A DNA stretch of 62,170 nucleotides. Source: Tannerellaceae bacterium. GTDB lineage: Bacteria; Bacteroidota; Bacteroidia; Bacteroidales; Tannerellaceae. Made by a program: the position numbers and the translations under genes. How positions within the stretch are numbered: the first letter of the stretch is position 1; every line of letters begins with the position of its first letter. Location: contig JAITKB010000118.1 of NCBI GenBank assembly GCA_031278605.1, forward strand, positions 1 through 62,170, read 5' to 3'. Below the pieces are notes generated by a model. The model made no database searches and was not told where the DNA came from. It saw nothing but the letters and a program-made list of their open reading frames with translations. Below are positions 27,760-36,100 of the stretch, in pieces.

Positions 27760-28644
27760 TTATTTTTTATTATTTCTTTTAAATTCTTCCAGGGCACTGC
27801 CGCTACTTTTCTTCATAGCGCCCACCAGTTGGCGGAAACTTTGTTCGCCTGTTTCTTTATCGAGTGTAGTCCAGCGTTCCAGTATTTCCAATTTGAGGAG
27901 GTATACCAGCACGTTTTCTATGTCGAACGTTTTCCAGAGGGTTGTTTCCTCCAGCCATTCCCATTTCAGGAGGTCTATTTTCCTTTCCCGTTGCAGGAGG
28001 TCGTTTTCTTCTGCGATGCGCAATACGGCGGGGAGGTATTCCAGCGAATCTCCCAGGTCGAAGTCGCGGGCGTTGGAGGTTCGTATTTTCCGGGCGGTTT
28101 CGTTCTCCCCCACGATGCAGGCGGATTTATCCAATTTATACTTACGGCAGGTGAGGGCTATCAGTATATTTTTGATGTTGAGGTTCAATTCGAACCATCC
28201 GGCCACGAAGTCGTTCTTGCTTTTCATGGCATGGGCGTAGTAGAGCGCCGAGAGGCGATCTTCCCATGGGAAGACGGGGGAATCTGTTTTTTCTTCCTCC
28301 GCCAGGAAACTGTGTGCGAAGGTTTCAAAGTAGGGAGGAAAATGCTTATTCCTGTTCTTAAAGGGAGTCTCTTCCTCTTTCCCGTTTCTTATCCCTGTGA
28401 GCAGCAGCTTTAATTCTTCGTAGGTAAATCTTCCCCTTGCATCCGGTTCATAGCCCGGATGTTGCATTTGTTCGAGCAGGTTTTCGTTGTCGAACTTGAG
28501 CGTAAACACGTTGAGCCATTGCCTGTCCGCCCGGGAGAGATAGTTGCCGAGTTCTTCCTTGAAGCCGGAAACGGTGTAGGGCAATTTGCTGTCCTCGAAC
28601 GCGATATTGGGAAGTCCTGCTATTAAGTAATAGTACTTGCTCAT
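27760..28644 (-). CDS. DUF2764 family protein of the V-ATPase operon
   Basis: 294 residues, soluble, helix-rich, no signal peptide. The start at 28644 gives MSKYYYLIAGLPNIAFED, the family N-terminus; the longer frame upstream overlaps subunit E. DUF2764 genes sit in this same place in Bacteroidota V-ATPase operons, where other lineages have subunit C (the d-type connector between shaft and ring). LYYAHAMKSKNDFVAGWFELNLNIKNILIALTCRKY resembles the helical style of subunit C proteins, but I cannot show homology by eye. A structural role in place of subunit C is an inference from position and from the absence of any other C-like gene here. Confidence 0.8.
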   Translation of the reverse strand: MSKYYYLIAGLPNIAFEDSKLPYTVSGFKEELGNYLSRADRQWLNVFTLKFDNENLLEQMQHPGYEPDARGRFTYEELKLLLTGIRNGKEEETPFKNRNKHFPPYFETFAHSFLAEEEKTDSPVFPWEDRLSALYYAHAMKSKNDFVAGWFELNLNIKNILIALTCRKYKLDKSACIVGENETARKIRTSNARDFDLGDSLEYLPAVLRIAEENDLLQRERKIDLLKWEWLEETTLWKTFDIENVLVYLLKLEILERWTTLDKETGEQSFRQLVGAMKKSSGSALEEFKRNNKK

Positions 28645-28645
28645 C

Positions 28646-29239
28646 TCAGAACAACAACTCAACCAGTTGCGGACGTAAGAAATCCTTGAAGAAGGAAACG
28701 AACTCATCTTCCCCGAAGGTCACTTTGTAGGAGCCGTCGGCAGGCAGGATGGTGAAGGAGGCGTTCTTACCGGCTGTTTTTTCTATTTTCACTTCCCCCT
28801 GGTTCAGTAAATCTTTGGCATTGGCGGCAAAGTACCGGCTGAGTTCGTCGGCGTCGGCGGTGCGGATTGTCACCGTTTCGTTCTTGGCCCATTCCGTGGC
28901 GATGGACAGGATGACTTTCCGCAGATAGGCTTGATCGAGTGTGACGGCTTGTACGTTGGCGGAGGCGATTTTCCCGGTAATCAGGTTGGTTACTTCGCTT
29001 TTCAAGGACTCTACGGCTTGGGCGGCATAGAGTTTCAACTCGGCTTTTGTGTTCTTTTCCAACTCGGCGGCCTGTTTTTCGGCGGCGGAAAGGATGCGTT
29101 TGGCTTCTGTTTCCGCTTCGTTGATAATCCTTTGTTTCGTTTGGTTGGCTTCCAATAGAATCCGACCGGCTTCTTCTTTGCCTTTTTCTACTCCTTCCCG
29201 GTAGATTTTGTCGGTTAGTTCCTGAATTTTCGTGTCCAT
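28646..29239 (-). CDS. atpE: V-type ATP synthase subunit E (peripheral stalk)
   Basis: 197 residues. The N-terminal half is a long charged helix (EGVEKGKEEAGRILLEANQTKQRIINEAETEAKRIL, given here only as a description of its Glu/Ala/Lys pattern around residues 15-50), and the C-terminal half a compact domain that holds the top of the head. It is the first gene of the operon. The -7 box lies about 53 bp upstream of its ATG. It ends 1 bp before the DUF2764 start. Confidence 0.88.
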   Translation of the reverse strand: MDTKIQELTDKIYREGVEKGKEEAGRILLEANQTKQRIINEAETEAKRILSAAEKQAAELEKNTKAELKLYAAQAVESLKSEVTNLITGKIASANVQAVTLDQAYLRKVILSIATEWAKNETVTIRTADADELSRYFAANAKDLLNQGEVKIEKTAGKNASFTILPADGSYKVTFGEDEFVSFFKDFLRPQLVELLF

Positions 29240-29291
29240 TTCTTGTTGTGTATGAATAATAATTTGTTAATGTTTTCCATGTTTTCGGCCA

Positions 29292-29299
29292 CAAAGTTA
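29292..29299 (-). promoter_or_regulatory. candidate -7 box of the V-ATPase operon
   Basis: On the minus strand TAACTTTG matches TAnnTTTG, about 53 bp before the subunit E ATG. No TTG is found at the expected -33 distance. Confidence 0.45.
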
Positions 29300-29387
29300 T
29301 TCTTTTCCCTGAATCGGATTATAAATAAATGCAAAATATGATGAAGAACATATTTTTTATTCTATCCCCTCCCTGCTTTTATTCCAA

Positions 29388-29420
29388 AAGCCCCCCTTGG
29401 TCGTGACAACCAAGGGGGGC
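29388..29420 (-). terminator. strong hairpin upstream of the V-ATPase operon, possible minus-strand terminator
   Basis: Perfect 12-bp stem GCCCCCCTTGGT / ACCAAGGGGGGC with a 7-nt loop. On the minus strand it is followed by TTTTGG, so it would stop transcripts coming from the 22-bp array side. There is no intact minus-strand gene upstream of it that needs a terminator; it may be left from a lost gene. Confidence 0.6.
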
Positions 29421-29548
29421 AATCGAACGCTTGCGAATAAAAACATAAGTAGAGTTTGTTATTGAACCGGAAAGAAACTTCGAGTGCAAAGTTACCGCCC
29501 TTGCTCCGAAGGGGCATACCACGGGCAAGGTATATTTTGCTGCGAAAT

Positions 29549-29690
29549 CGCAGCCGAGCGACTGCAAAAACGCAGCCGAGCGACTGCGAAAACGCAGCCG
29601 AGCGACTGCGAAAACGCAGCCGAGCGACTGCAAAATCGCAGCCGAGCGACTGCGAAATCGCAGCCGAGCGACTGCGAAATCGCAGCAAAT
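29549..29690. repeat. tandem array, six units of 22 bp plus a partial unit, hairpin type
   Basis: Units start at 29549, 29571, 29593, 29615, 29637 and 29659. Each has the core GCAGCCGAGCGACTGC and folds with arms of up to 8 bp (TTTCGCAG / CTGCGAAA) around an 8-nt loop. It ends in CGCAGCAAA followed by a conserved tail (to 29720) that recurs at 30571-30632. Units differ mainly in the A/T linker. The gap from 29300 to the array holds the hairpin at 29388 and a stretch with no gene. Long frames across the array are repeat artefacts. Confidence 0.92.
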
Positions 29691-29720
29691 CAACCGGCAC
29701 ACGGATTCCGCTTGCTTATG
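29659..29720 (+). repeat. left copy of a 62-bp direct repeat flanking the lipoprotein locus
   Basis: The last 22-bp unit plus its 40-bp tail (with ACGGATTCCGCTTGCTTATG at its end) is repeated at 30571-30632 in the same orientation, with only two or so mismatches. The two copies bracket about 850 bp that contain the lipoprotein gene, its terminator and the sulfatase remnant. Confidence 0.85.
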
Positions 29721-29767
29721 TCTTATAAATGAGTAACTTTGCTCGAAATCCAATAAACAGAAATAAA

Positions 29768-30313
29768 ATGAACAAAAGAACCTGTGTCTATAGGTTATTG
29801 CTCTTGGCCCTGCTCCTTGGCGGGTGCGACGAGATACCTCAGCCGGGAATCGATCCTCCCCCTCGGCAGAAAGAAGAACCGACCGAAGAGGCGGAATACA
29901 ACGGCCCGTTCGTTGATTATCCCGACAGCGTTGCGGTGGTGGCGTTGAAAGACCTGCCGGCGGAAAAAGCGGCCGAAATGGTGCAAGGCAAATGGAGCGT
30001 ATACCTTGCCGGTGGAGGAATTACGACTCCGGTGGAAGTTGCTCCGAATGAGATGAGTTTTGTGTTTTCCGGAACAGACCATCTGAGGATTCATAGCCAT
30101 GAAGCCGGGACAACGTTTGAGCGCACAATCAATAAGTGGAAAAGAACATCCTTTGGCTATCTGCTTTTTACCTACAAAGACGATATGACAGGCCCCTACT
30201 ACTGGTTGCAACATTTTTATAGCCGGGATACCTTAGAGATTACCGTTACCACGTCTCCTTTTTTCAATGGAGGCGGCACGTTCTGTTTCTATATGACGAG
30301 ATTTGAACCGTAA
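29768..30313 (+). CDS. small lipoprotein, function unknown
   Basis: 181 residues. The start at 29768 gives a lipoprotein signal peptide, MNKRTCVYRLLLLALLLGGC, with Cys at about residue 20. The mature protein begins CDEIPQPG and continues into a Pro/Glu-rich linker; acidic residues right after the Cys fit the Bacteroidota surface-export signal. The rest (about 60-181) is a single small domain rich in beta strands, which I do not recognise. A strong terminator follows. The gene sits between two copies of a 62-bp direct repeat, which hints that it arrived or was moved by recombination between them. Confidence 0.75.
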   Translation: MNKRTCVYRLLLLALLLGGCDEIPQPGIDPPPRQKEEPTEEAEYNGPFVDYPDSVAVVALKDLPAEKAAEMVQGKWSVYLAGGGITTPVEVAPNEMSFVFSGTDHLRIHSHEAGTTFERTINKWKRTSFGYLLFTYKDDMTGPYYWLQHFYSRDTLEITVTTSPFFNGGGTFCFYMTRFEP

Positions 30314-30350
30314 AAAACGACCCGCGCGGCCAATCCTCCCCCCCCTAACG

Positions 30351-30390
30351 AATAGAAGCAGAGTGGATCCACTCCGCTTCTATTGTTTTT
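30351..30390 (+). terminator. terminator of the small lipoprotein gene
   Basis: Stem AATAGAAGC-A-GAGTGGATC and its near-perfect complement (GATCCACTC-C-GCTTCTATT), one mismatch, followed by GTTTTT. Confidence 0.9.
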
Positions 30391-30421
30391 CATAGGTTTA
30401 CAAGACGCTGCAAAGGACGGG

Positions 30422-30570
30422 TTACGGATCGCATACGGAGGGTTTGATGACCATGGAGCGTTTGTGCTTTTCGGCCGTTTGGATCAGGTCCCTGACAATC
30501 TCCGGGTAGTCCGGAGCTTTGTTGAAGCGTTCGGAAACGTCGGTCTCTATGTTGTACAAAAGCGGTTCGA
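30422..30570 (-). pseudogene. C-terminal remnant of a sulfatase
   Basis: On the minus strand the translation EPLLYNIETDVSERFNKAPD and then YPEIVRDLIQTAEKHKRS ends at a TAA at 30422-30424. LYNxExDxxERxNxAxxxPEI is the well-known C-terminal motif of type I (S1 family) sulfatases. About 49 codons are left of a gene normally near 500. The break is exact: immediately before EPLL the sequence becomes the 22-bp repeat unit at 30571. The repeat therefore sits at the truncation point. Confidence 0.8.
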
Positions 30571-30632
30571 CGCAGCCGAGCGACTGCGATTTCGCAGCAA
30601 ATCAACCGGCACACGGATTCCGCTTGCTTATG
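30571..30632 (+). repeat. right copy of the 62-bp direct repeat (single 22-bp unit plus tail)
   Basis: One hairpin unit with GATTTC in place of GAAATC at its end, and the same 40-bp tail as 29681-29720. It lies between the sulfatase remnant and the 3' end of the glutathione peroxidase gene. Confidence 0.85.
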
Positions 30633-30649
30633 CCTTGTAAAACTTCACC

Positions 30650-31189
30650 TTATTCCTCTATCCAACGAACAATTTCCGGAGCATTGGGGAGGGTTCTGGG
30701 GTCAAAAACGCCTGATAGGTTGCCGGTTTCGTCTATCAGGAACTTCTGGAAATTCCAGGTTACTTCGGCATCCTGTTTGCCGTTCTCGCTTTTCCGGGTC
30801 AGCCAGCGATACAAAGGGGCGATGTCGTCACCTTTCACGGAGATTTTGGCCATCATGGGGAAGGTTACGCCGTAGTTCAGCGTGCAGAAGGCTTGTATCT
30901 CTGCGTTTGTGCCGGGTTCTTGTTGACCGAAATTGTTGGCCGGGAATCCGACAACCACGAAATTCCCCTTCCCATACGCCTCGTACAAGGCTTGCAATTG
31001 TTTGTACTGTGGAGTAAGCCCGCATTGGGAAGCCACGTTGACCACCAATACTTTTTTACCCTTAAATTCCGACAGTGAAAGAGATTCCCCTGCGAGGGTC
31101 TGAACCGTAAAGTCATAAAAACTTTTGTTCTGTGCATACACACAAGCCGATGTCATACATGCGGCGATGATTAGAATCCAGGTTTTCAT
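30650..31189 (-). CDS. glutathione peroxidase family protein, exported
   Basis: 179 residues. An N-terminal signal peptide (MKTWILIIAACMTSACVYAQ) suggests export to the periplasm; a lipoprotein reading with Cys at TSAC is possible. The thioredoxin-like fold has the peroxidatic Cys in NVASQCGLTPQY, then FPANNFGQQEPG (Gln of the catalytic tetrad) and WNFQKFLID (Trp/Asn). It is a cysteine enzyme, not a selenoenzyme; bacterial members of this family are usually thioredoxin-dependent. It is divergently transcribed from the sigma factor gene, with 142 bp between them. Confidence 0.93.
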   Translation of the reverse strand: MKTWILIIAACMTSACVYAQNKSFYDFTVQTLAGESLSLSEFKGKKVLVVNVASQCGLTPQYKQLQALYEAYGKGNFVVVGFPANNFGQQEPGTNAEIQAFCTLNYGVTFPMMAKISVKGDDIAPLYRWLTRKSENGKQDAEVTWNFQKFLIDETGNLSGVFDPRTLPNAPEIVRWIEE

Positions 31190-31331
31190 AAGAAGTTATT
31201 GTTTTTATAATTAAGAAAGTGAAAGCATCCTTGCTTTTGCCGTAAAGGTAAGGAGAATTTATAATCGCATCCTGTCCCAATTGAGAATTTTCCTATTACA
31301 TTTGCTACTGTGATAACAACAATCATGCGGA

Positions 31332-31898
31332 ATGCAAACGAAGGGAACAATCAAATACGTAGACAGCATACAAAATAATTTCGACCAGGTATATATCTGT
31401 TATTTTACTCGCCTGCATCGCTTTGCCAAAGAGTATGTAATGTCCGACGAAGATGCGGAAAATATTGTACAGGATGTATTTATGATGCTTTGGGAAAAAC
31501 GTCGTATCCTTAATGTACAAATCAGTCTGACCGCATATCTATTTTCCCTTGTCAAAAACAAATGCATCGACCATCTGCGCCGGAAAGTGGTGGCCGAAGA
31601 ATACAAACAGGAACTCTACATGAAACTCTCCTCCCTGGAAGATATGAACAGGGCATTCTCCTCAGACGAAGATATTGAACGATTTATAACGGATGCGATA
31701 AATAAACTGCCCAAACGCTGTCGGGAAATATTCGTAATGAGCCGTATCGAAGGAAAAAAATACCATGAAATAGCGGAAGAACTGCACATCTCCGTCAATA
31801 CGGTGGAAAACCAAATGGGTTTTGCTTTAAAAAGACTGAGGATTGAACTGAAAGAATACCTGCCGTTGCTGCTTTTCCTTACGGGAGTTGTTAAATGA
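31332..31898 (+). CDS. ECF RNA polymerase sigma factor (Bacteroidales FecI-like)
   Basis: 188 residues. Region 2 (about 20-90) has FAKEYVMSDEDAENIVQDVFMMLWEKR, the -10 recognition and core-binding helix pair. Region 4 (about 120-175) has INKLPKRCREIFVMSRIEGKKYHEIAEELHISVNTVENQM, a helix-turn-helix for the -35. It is followed 71 bp later by its probable anti-sigma factor and then by an STN-type SusC. This is the usual trans-envelope signalling set: ligand binding at SusC relays through the STN domain and FecR to free the sigma factor. Its targets are probably the SusCD pair downstream. Confidence 0.92.
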   Translation: MQTKGTIKYVDSIQNNFDQVYICYFTRLHRFAKEYVMSDEDAENIVQDVFMMLWEKRRILNVQISLTAYLFSLVKNKCIDHLRRKVVAEEYKQELYMKLSSLEDMNRAFSSDEDIERFITDAINKLPKRCREIFVMSRIEGKKYHEIAEELHISVNTVENQMGFALKRLRIELKEYLPLLLFLTGVVK

Positions 31899-31969
31899 TG
31901 TGTATTTGAGAAACCTCTTATGGTGGTACAGGCGACTTTAAACGCTCTCACCTGTACAAACAGTAAGAG

Positions 31970-32950
31970 ATGCATTATCTGATTAGTAAATATTTCAAAC
32001 ATAAGATTACACAACAGGAGAAAGATGAACTTTTCTCGCTGATGGACAAGGACAACGAATTGAAAAGGGAATTTATCTCGCTCCAAAACCTGTACGGATT
32101 GTATTCCTTATTGCCCTCCGAAAATGACGAAATTACGGCTTTACGCAAATTACAGCTCTTTAAACGCATGAGACGCAGAAAAAACAGGCTCTTCCTGTTT
32201 AAGCAGGCCGGTGGTTATGTGGCGGCCGTATGCCTCACGGCGTTTACAACGGTGTTGCTGATACGATACACTCCCCTTATGGGAAAAGATGCTCGACCAC
32301 CGCTTGCTTACGAAGAACTCACAACCCCCGCCGGACAACGGGTAATGGTCAAACTTCATGACGGGACGAAGGTTTGGCTCAATGCCCGGTCTACCCTACG
32401 CTATCCGGCGCTTTTTGTTGGAGATGAAAGAATGGTAGAACTGGACGGGGAAGCATATTTTGAAGTTGCACACCGGGAAAATCAACCCTTTGTCGTCACT
32501 TCCGGAAAACTGAACGTGAAGGCGCTCGGAACTCGCTTTAATGTGTTGGCCTATAAAGAGCGGAACACATTTAACACATCCCTCATTAACGGCTCGGTGA
32601 AGATATACAATAAGGGGAACGAATCGAATGCCATGATTCTTAAGCCCAATGAATATGCCGAGTTGGAGAGCAACAGACTCACCAAACATACTTTTGATAA
32701 TTTGAATTTTCTTCTGTGGAAAGACGGTATTTACGCTTTCGACAATATGCCTTTCAACGATATTATGGATAAAATGCAATGGTATTACGATATAAAGATA
32801 GATGTGCACAACCGAAAACTGAGCAATTATAAGTTCAGCGGGAAAATACGACACCGCGACGGATTGGAAAGTGTGCTGAGAACCTTGCAAAGGATCTATC
32901 ATTTTTCTTTTGTCAAAGACGACGAACTCAATATAATTACCATACGCTGA
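31970..32950 (+). CDS. FecR-family anti-sigma factor
   Basis: 326 residues. The N-terminal 75 or so (HYLISKYFKHKITQQEKDELFSLMD onward) form the cytoplasmic sigma-binding part. One transmembrane helix, GGYVAAVCLTAFTTVLLIRY, lies near 83-102. The periplasmic FecR domain has LTTPAGQRVMVKLHDGTKVWLNARSTLRYP and GEAYFEVAHRENQPFVVTS, and the C-terminal DUF4974 region ends LQRIYHFSFVKDDELNIITI. It would hold the sigma factor inactive until signalled by the STN domain of the SusC next to it. Confidence 0.93.
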   Translation: MHYLISKYFKHKITQQEKDELFSLMDKDNELKREFISLQNLYGLYSLLPSENDEITALRKLQLFKRMRRRKNRLFLFKQAGGYVAAVCLTAFTTVLLIRYTPLMGKDARPPLAYEELTTPAGQRVMVKLHDGTKVWLNARSTLRYPALFVGDERMVELDGEAYFEVAHRENQPFVVTSGKLNVKALGTRFNVLAYKERNTFNTSLINGSVKIYNKGNESNAMILKPNEYAELESNRLTKHTFDNLNFLLWKDGIYAFDNMPFNDIMDKMQWYYDIKIDVHNRKLSNYKFSGKIRHRDGLESVLRTLQRIYHFSFVKDDELNIITIR

Positions 32951-33033
32951 TATATGCCGTATCTTTTAATGTTTAACCTTTTAAAAATACATACACTGCC
33001 TATGACATAAAAAGCTTATCCCCCCCAAAGAAA

Positions 33034-33060
33034 CCGGCAGGTGTGGAAACACGTTGCCGG
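33034..33060 (+). promoter_or_regulatory. stem-loop with GAAA tetraloop in the susC leader
   Basis: CCGGCAGGTGTG and CACGTTGCCGG pair with one bulge and two G-U pairs around a GAAA loop. It lies 58 bp before the SusC ATG, downstream of the anti-sigma gene. No U-run follows, so it is more likely a processing, stability or attenuation element than a terminator. Confidence 0.4.
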
Positions 33061-33117
33061 AAGAATGACAACATCAATTAAATTATTAAGTATTAATACA
33101 TAAAAACAAAGTAAGTT

Positions 33118-36100
33118 ATGAAAAAAGAACCTTTGTACAATCTTTCATCATTTCAAATTTGTCACGTTAAGAAACTTTTGAATATTATGAGAATTTCGAC
33201 GTCCCTCTTGTTCCTTTGCCTGTTCACTTCCTTTGCGACAAACAGCAATTCGCAGAATGCGAACGTGAGCATCAATGGAAATCAATTGACGATTGGTGAA
33301 TTTATCAATCAGGTGGAAAATCAGACAGATTACCTGTTTGTGTACAGTAAAAATGAATTAGACGTAAATGATGTGCTGGCGCTGAGAACCGGGAAGAAGT
33401 CGGTGGCACAATGTCTGAACGAAGCTTTTACAGGATCGGACATTAAATATGTGTTCGACAACGATTACATTGTGTTGACTCGAAAGGATGCTCCTGCGAC
33501 CCTTGTCACCCAGCAGGGGAGAAACGTTTCCGGCACTGTGACCGACGCCAAGGGCGAAACGATTATCGGCGCCAATGTTGTCATCAAGGGCACGACGAAC
33601 GGTACGATAACGGATCTTGACGGACAATACACCCTTAGCGGCGTCCCCTCCGGCGCCGTTTTGCAGGTATCTTATATCGGTTATCTGACGTTGGATATTC
33701 CCGTAAACAATCAATCTACGGTGAATGTGGTGCTGACGGAAGACTCACAGGCGTTGGAGGAGATTGTAGTGGTAGGATACGGTACGCAACGCAAATCCGA
33801 CGTAACCGGTTCGATTGCCGTGGCAACGGCCGAAGATATTCTGAAGACTTCTTCCTTCAATGCCCTGGCCGGTCTGAAGGGGAAGGCCTCCGGGGTCAAT
33901 ATCTTTACCAACTCCGGACAACCCGGCGGCCCTACTCGCGTGATGATTCGGGGTATCGGCACGATCAATTCCTCGTCCAATCCGCTTTACGTTGTAGATG
34001 GTGTGGTCATGGAGGATTTTCAGTTTCTCAACCCCAACGATATTGAACGCATAGAGGTGTTGAAGGATGCTTCGGCCGCTGCTATTTACGGAGCGCGCGG
34101 GGCCAATGGGGTGATATTGATTACTTCCAAAAGAGGGCTTAGCGGCGAAGGCGTACAGCTCAGCTACAACGGTTATCTGGGCATTGCCACCCCGGCGAGC
34201 AAGATGGAAGTTATGAACTCGGAACAGTTCATGGAGGCGATGAGGGTATCGTTTGAGAATAATCAGAAGTGGTACGGCGGCACGCAGACTTTCAGCGTGA
34301 ACGACCCGCGATTGTTCGACGCCGACGGCAACCCGCTTTACGATACCGACTGGCAGGACGAAGCCACGCGTACGGCTGTTTCCCACAATCATCAATTGTC
34401 TATCCAGCAGGGAGGGAAAAACTCTTCTGTGGGGGCTTTCCTCAACTATACCGACCAGCAGGGTGTGATGCTCAACACCTACATGAAGCGTCTGAATGCC
34501 AAGCTCACCTACGACGCCAAGCCGACGAGTTGGATTTCTACGGCCGTCAATCTGTTGGTCAACCATACCTGGCAGAACGACACCGACGAAGGGGGTGGCA
34601 GCCAGGTAGCGCGACGGACCATGATTGAAATGCCTCCGATTTTCCCCGTAAAATGGCTTGACGGGACGTGGACGAATTCCCAGTCGACCGACGATTTCTC
34701 TTTTGAGGCCATGGCCAATCCCGTTCACCTGCTCACCAACCAGGAACGTATGCGGCAGCGGACACAGATTTTCGGGAACGCGGCACTCACCTTCCACCTT
34801 CTTCCGGGACTGGATCTGCGGACGCAGTTCGGGGTAGACGCCCATTTGCGCAAATGGAAGGAATATTATACGAACGACCTCATTAATATATCTTATCCCA
34901 CCGGATATGCTTACATGAGCGATACGCAGCTTCTTTACTGGCAGGAAGAGACTTATTTGTCCTACGTGAATACGTTCGGCAAGCACCGCATCAACGCCGT
35001 GGCGGGTCTTACCTGGCAACAAAGGACGGAAGGTTCGATGAGTATTGCCGTGCGGGGATTCTCCGATAATTTTTACGGATACAACAACCTGGGCGTTGCC
35101 ACTTTGCCTGACGCGCCTTCGTCCAGTTGGACGCAGTGGGCGATGAACTCCTACTTTCTGCGTGGGGCTTATACCTATAATGATCGCTACATGGCCACCC
35201 TTACCGGGCGTATGGACGGATCTTCCAAGTTTGGGCGGAACAACAAATACGCCTTTTTCCCCGCCGTTGGTCTTGGCTGGTTGCTTTCCAACGAAGACTT
35301 CCTCAAGGATGTTTCTTCCCTGGACCAGCTGAAGCTCCATGCCAGTTACGGCGTAACGGGTAATTCCGAGATCAGCTCTTACAGTTCCCTGGCGATAGTT
35401 ACCGGCGGGACCTACCTGATTGACGGTGCGCGTCAGCCGTATACTTATGCATCACGTTTGGCGAATCCCGATTTGAAATGGGAGAAGACCAATCAGTTTG
35501 ACATCGGCGTCAACCTGAATCTTTTCGGCAACCGCATGAACTTCGACGTATCCTATTACTATAAGCTCACCACCGATTTACTGCTGGATCGTCCCGTGCC
35601 TCATTCTACGGGGTATACCTCCGTGATGGATAATATCGGCGAAGTAGCCAACCGCGGGGTCGACTTTATGCTCAACACCATCAACCTTAAAAGCAAGGAT
35701 TTCCAGTGGAACACCACCTTAAACCTGAATTACAACACGAACGAGATCGTCAAACTGGGGGAAAACAACGAAGACATCCTTCCCGGTCCCTCCTGGGTAT
35801 CGGGCAGCCAAACCATTTTGCGTGTGGGTGAATCCGTGAGTTCTTTCTGGGGATACGAACGTCTGGGTGTATGGACCGAAGAGGAGAGGGCCGAAGCCGA
35901 AGCGGCCGGCGCTCGCGTAGGGCAGGCCAAACGCTCGGTAGACAAGAAGATCCTCGGCAAGGGGATTCCCGATTTCACCGGCAGTTTCATCAATACGTTC
36001 AATTATAAGAACCTGGATCTCACGATCGACCTGCAGTTTGTCACCGGCGTGGAGATTCTCCAGCAATATTCCCATTCGGCGGAAGATCGTTTCGGATACA

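Noticed and set aside
29362..29753. Minus-strand frames before the V-ATPase operon, including a stretch reading ALEVSFRFNNKLYL
   Set aside because: The frame is continuous only because of the 22-bp array; the short strand-like stretch is too small to assign to any family.
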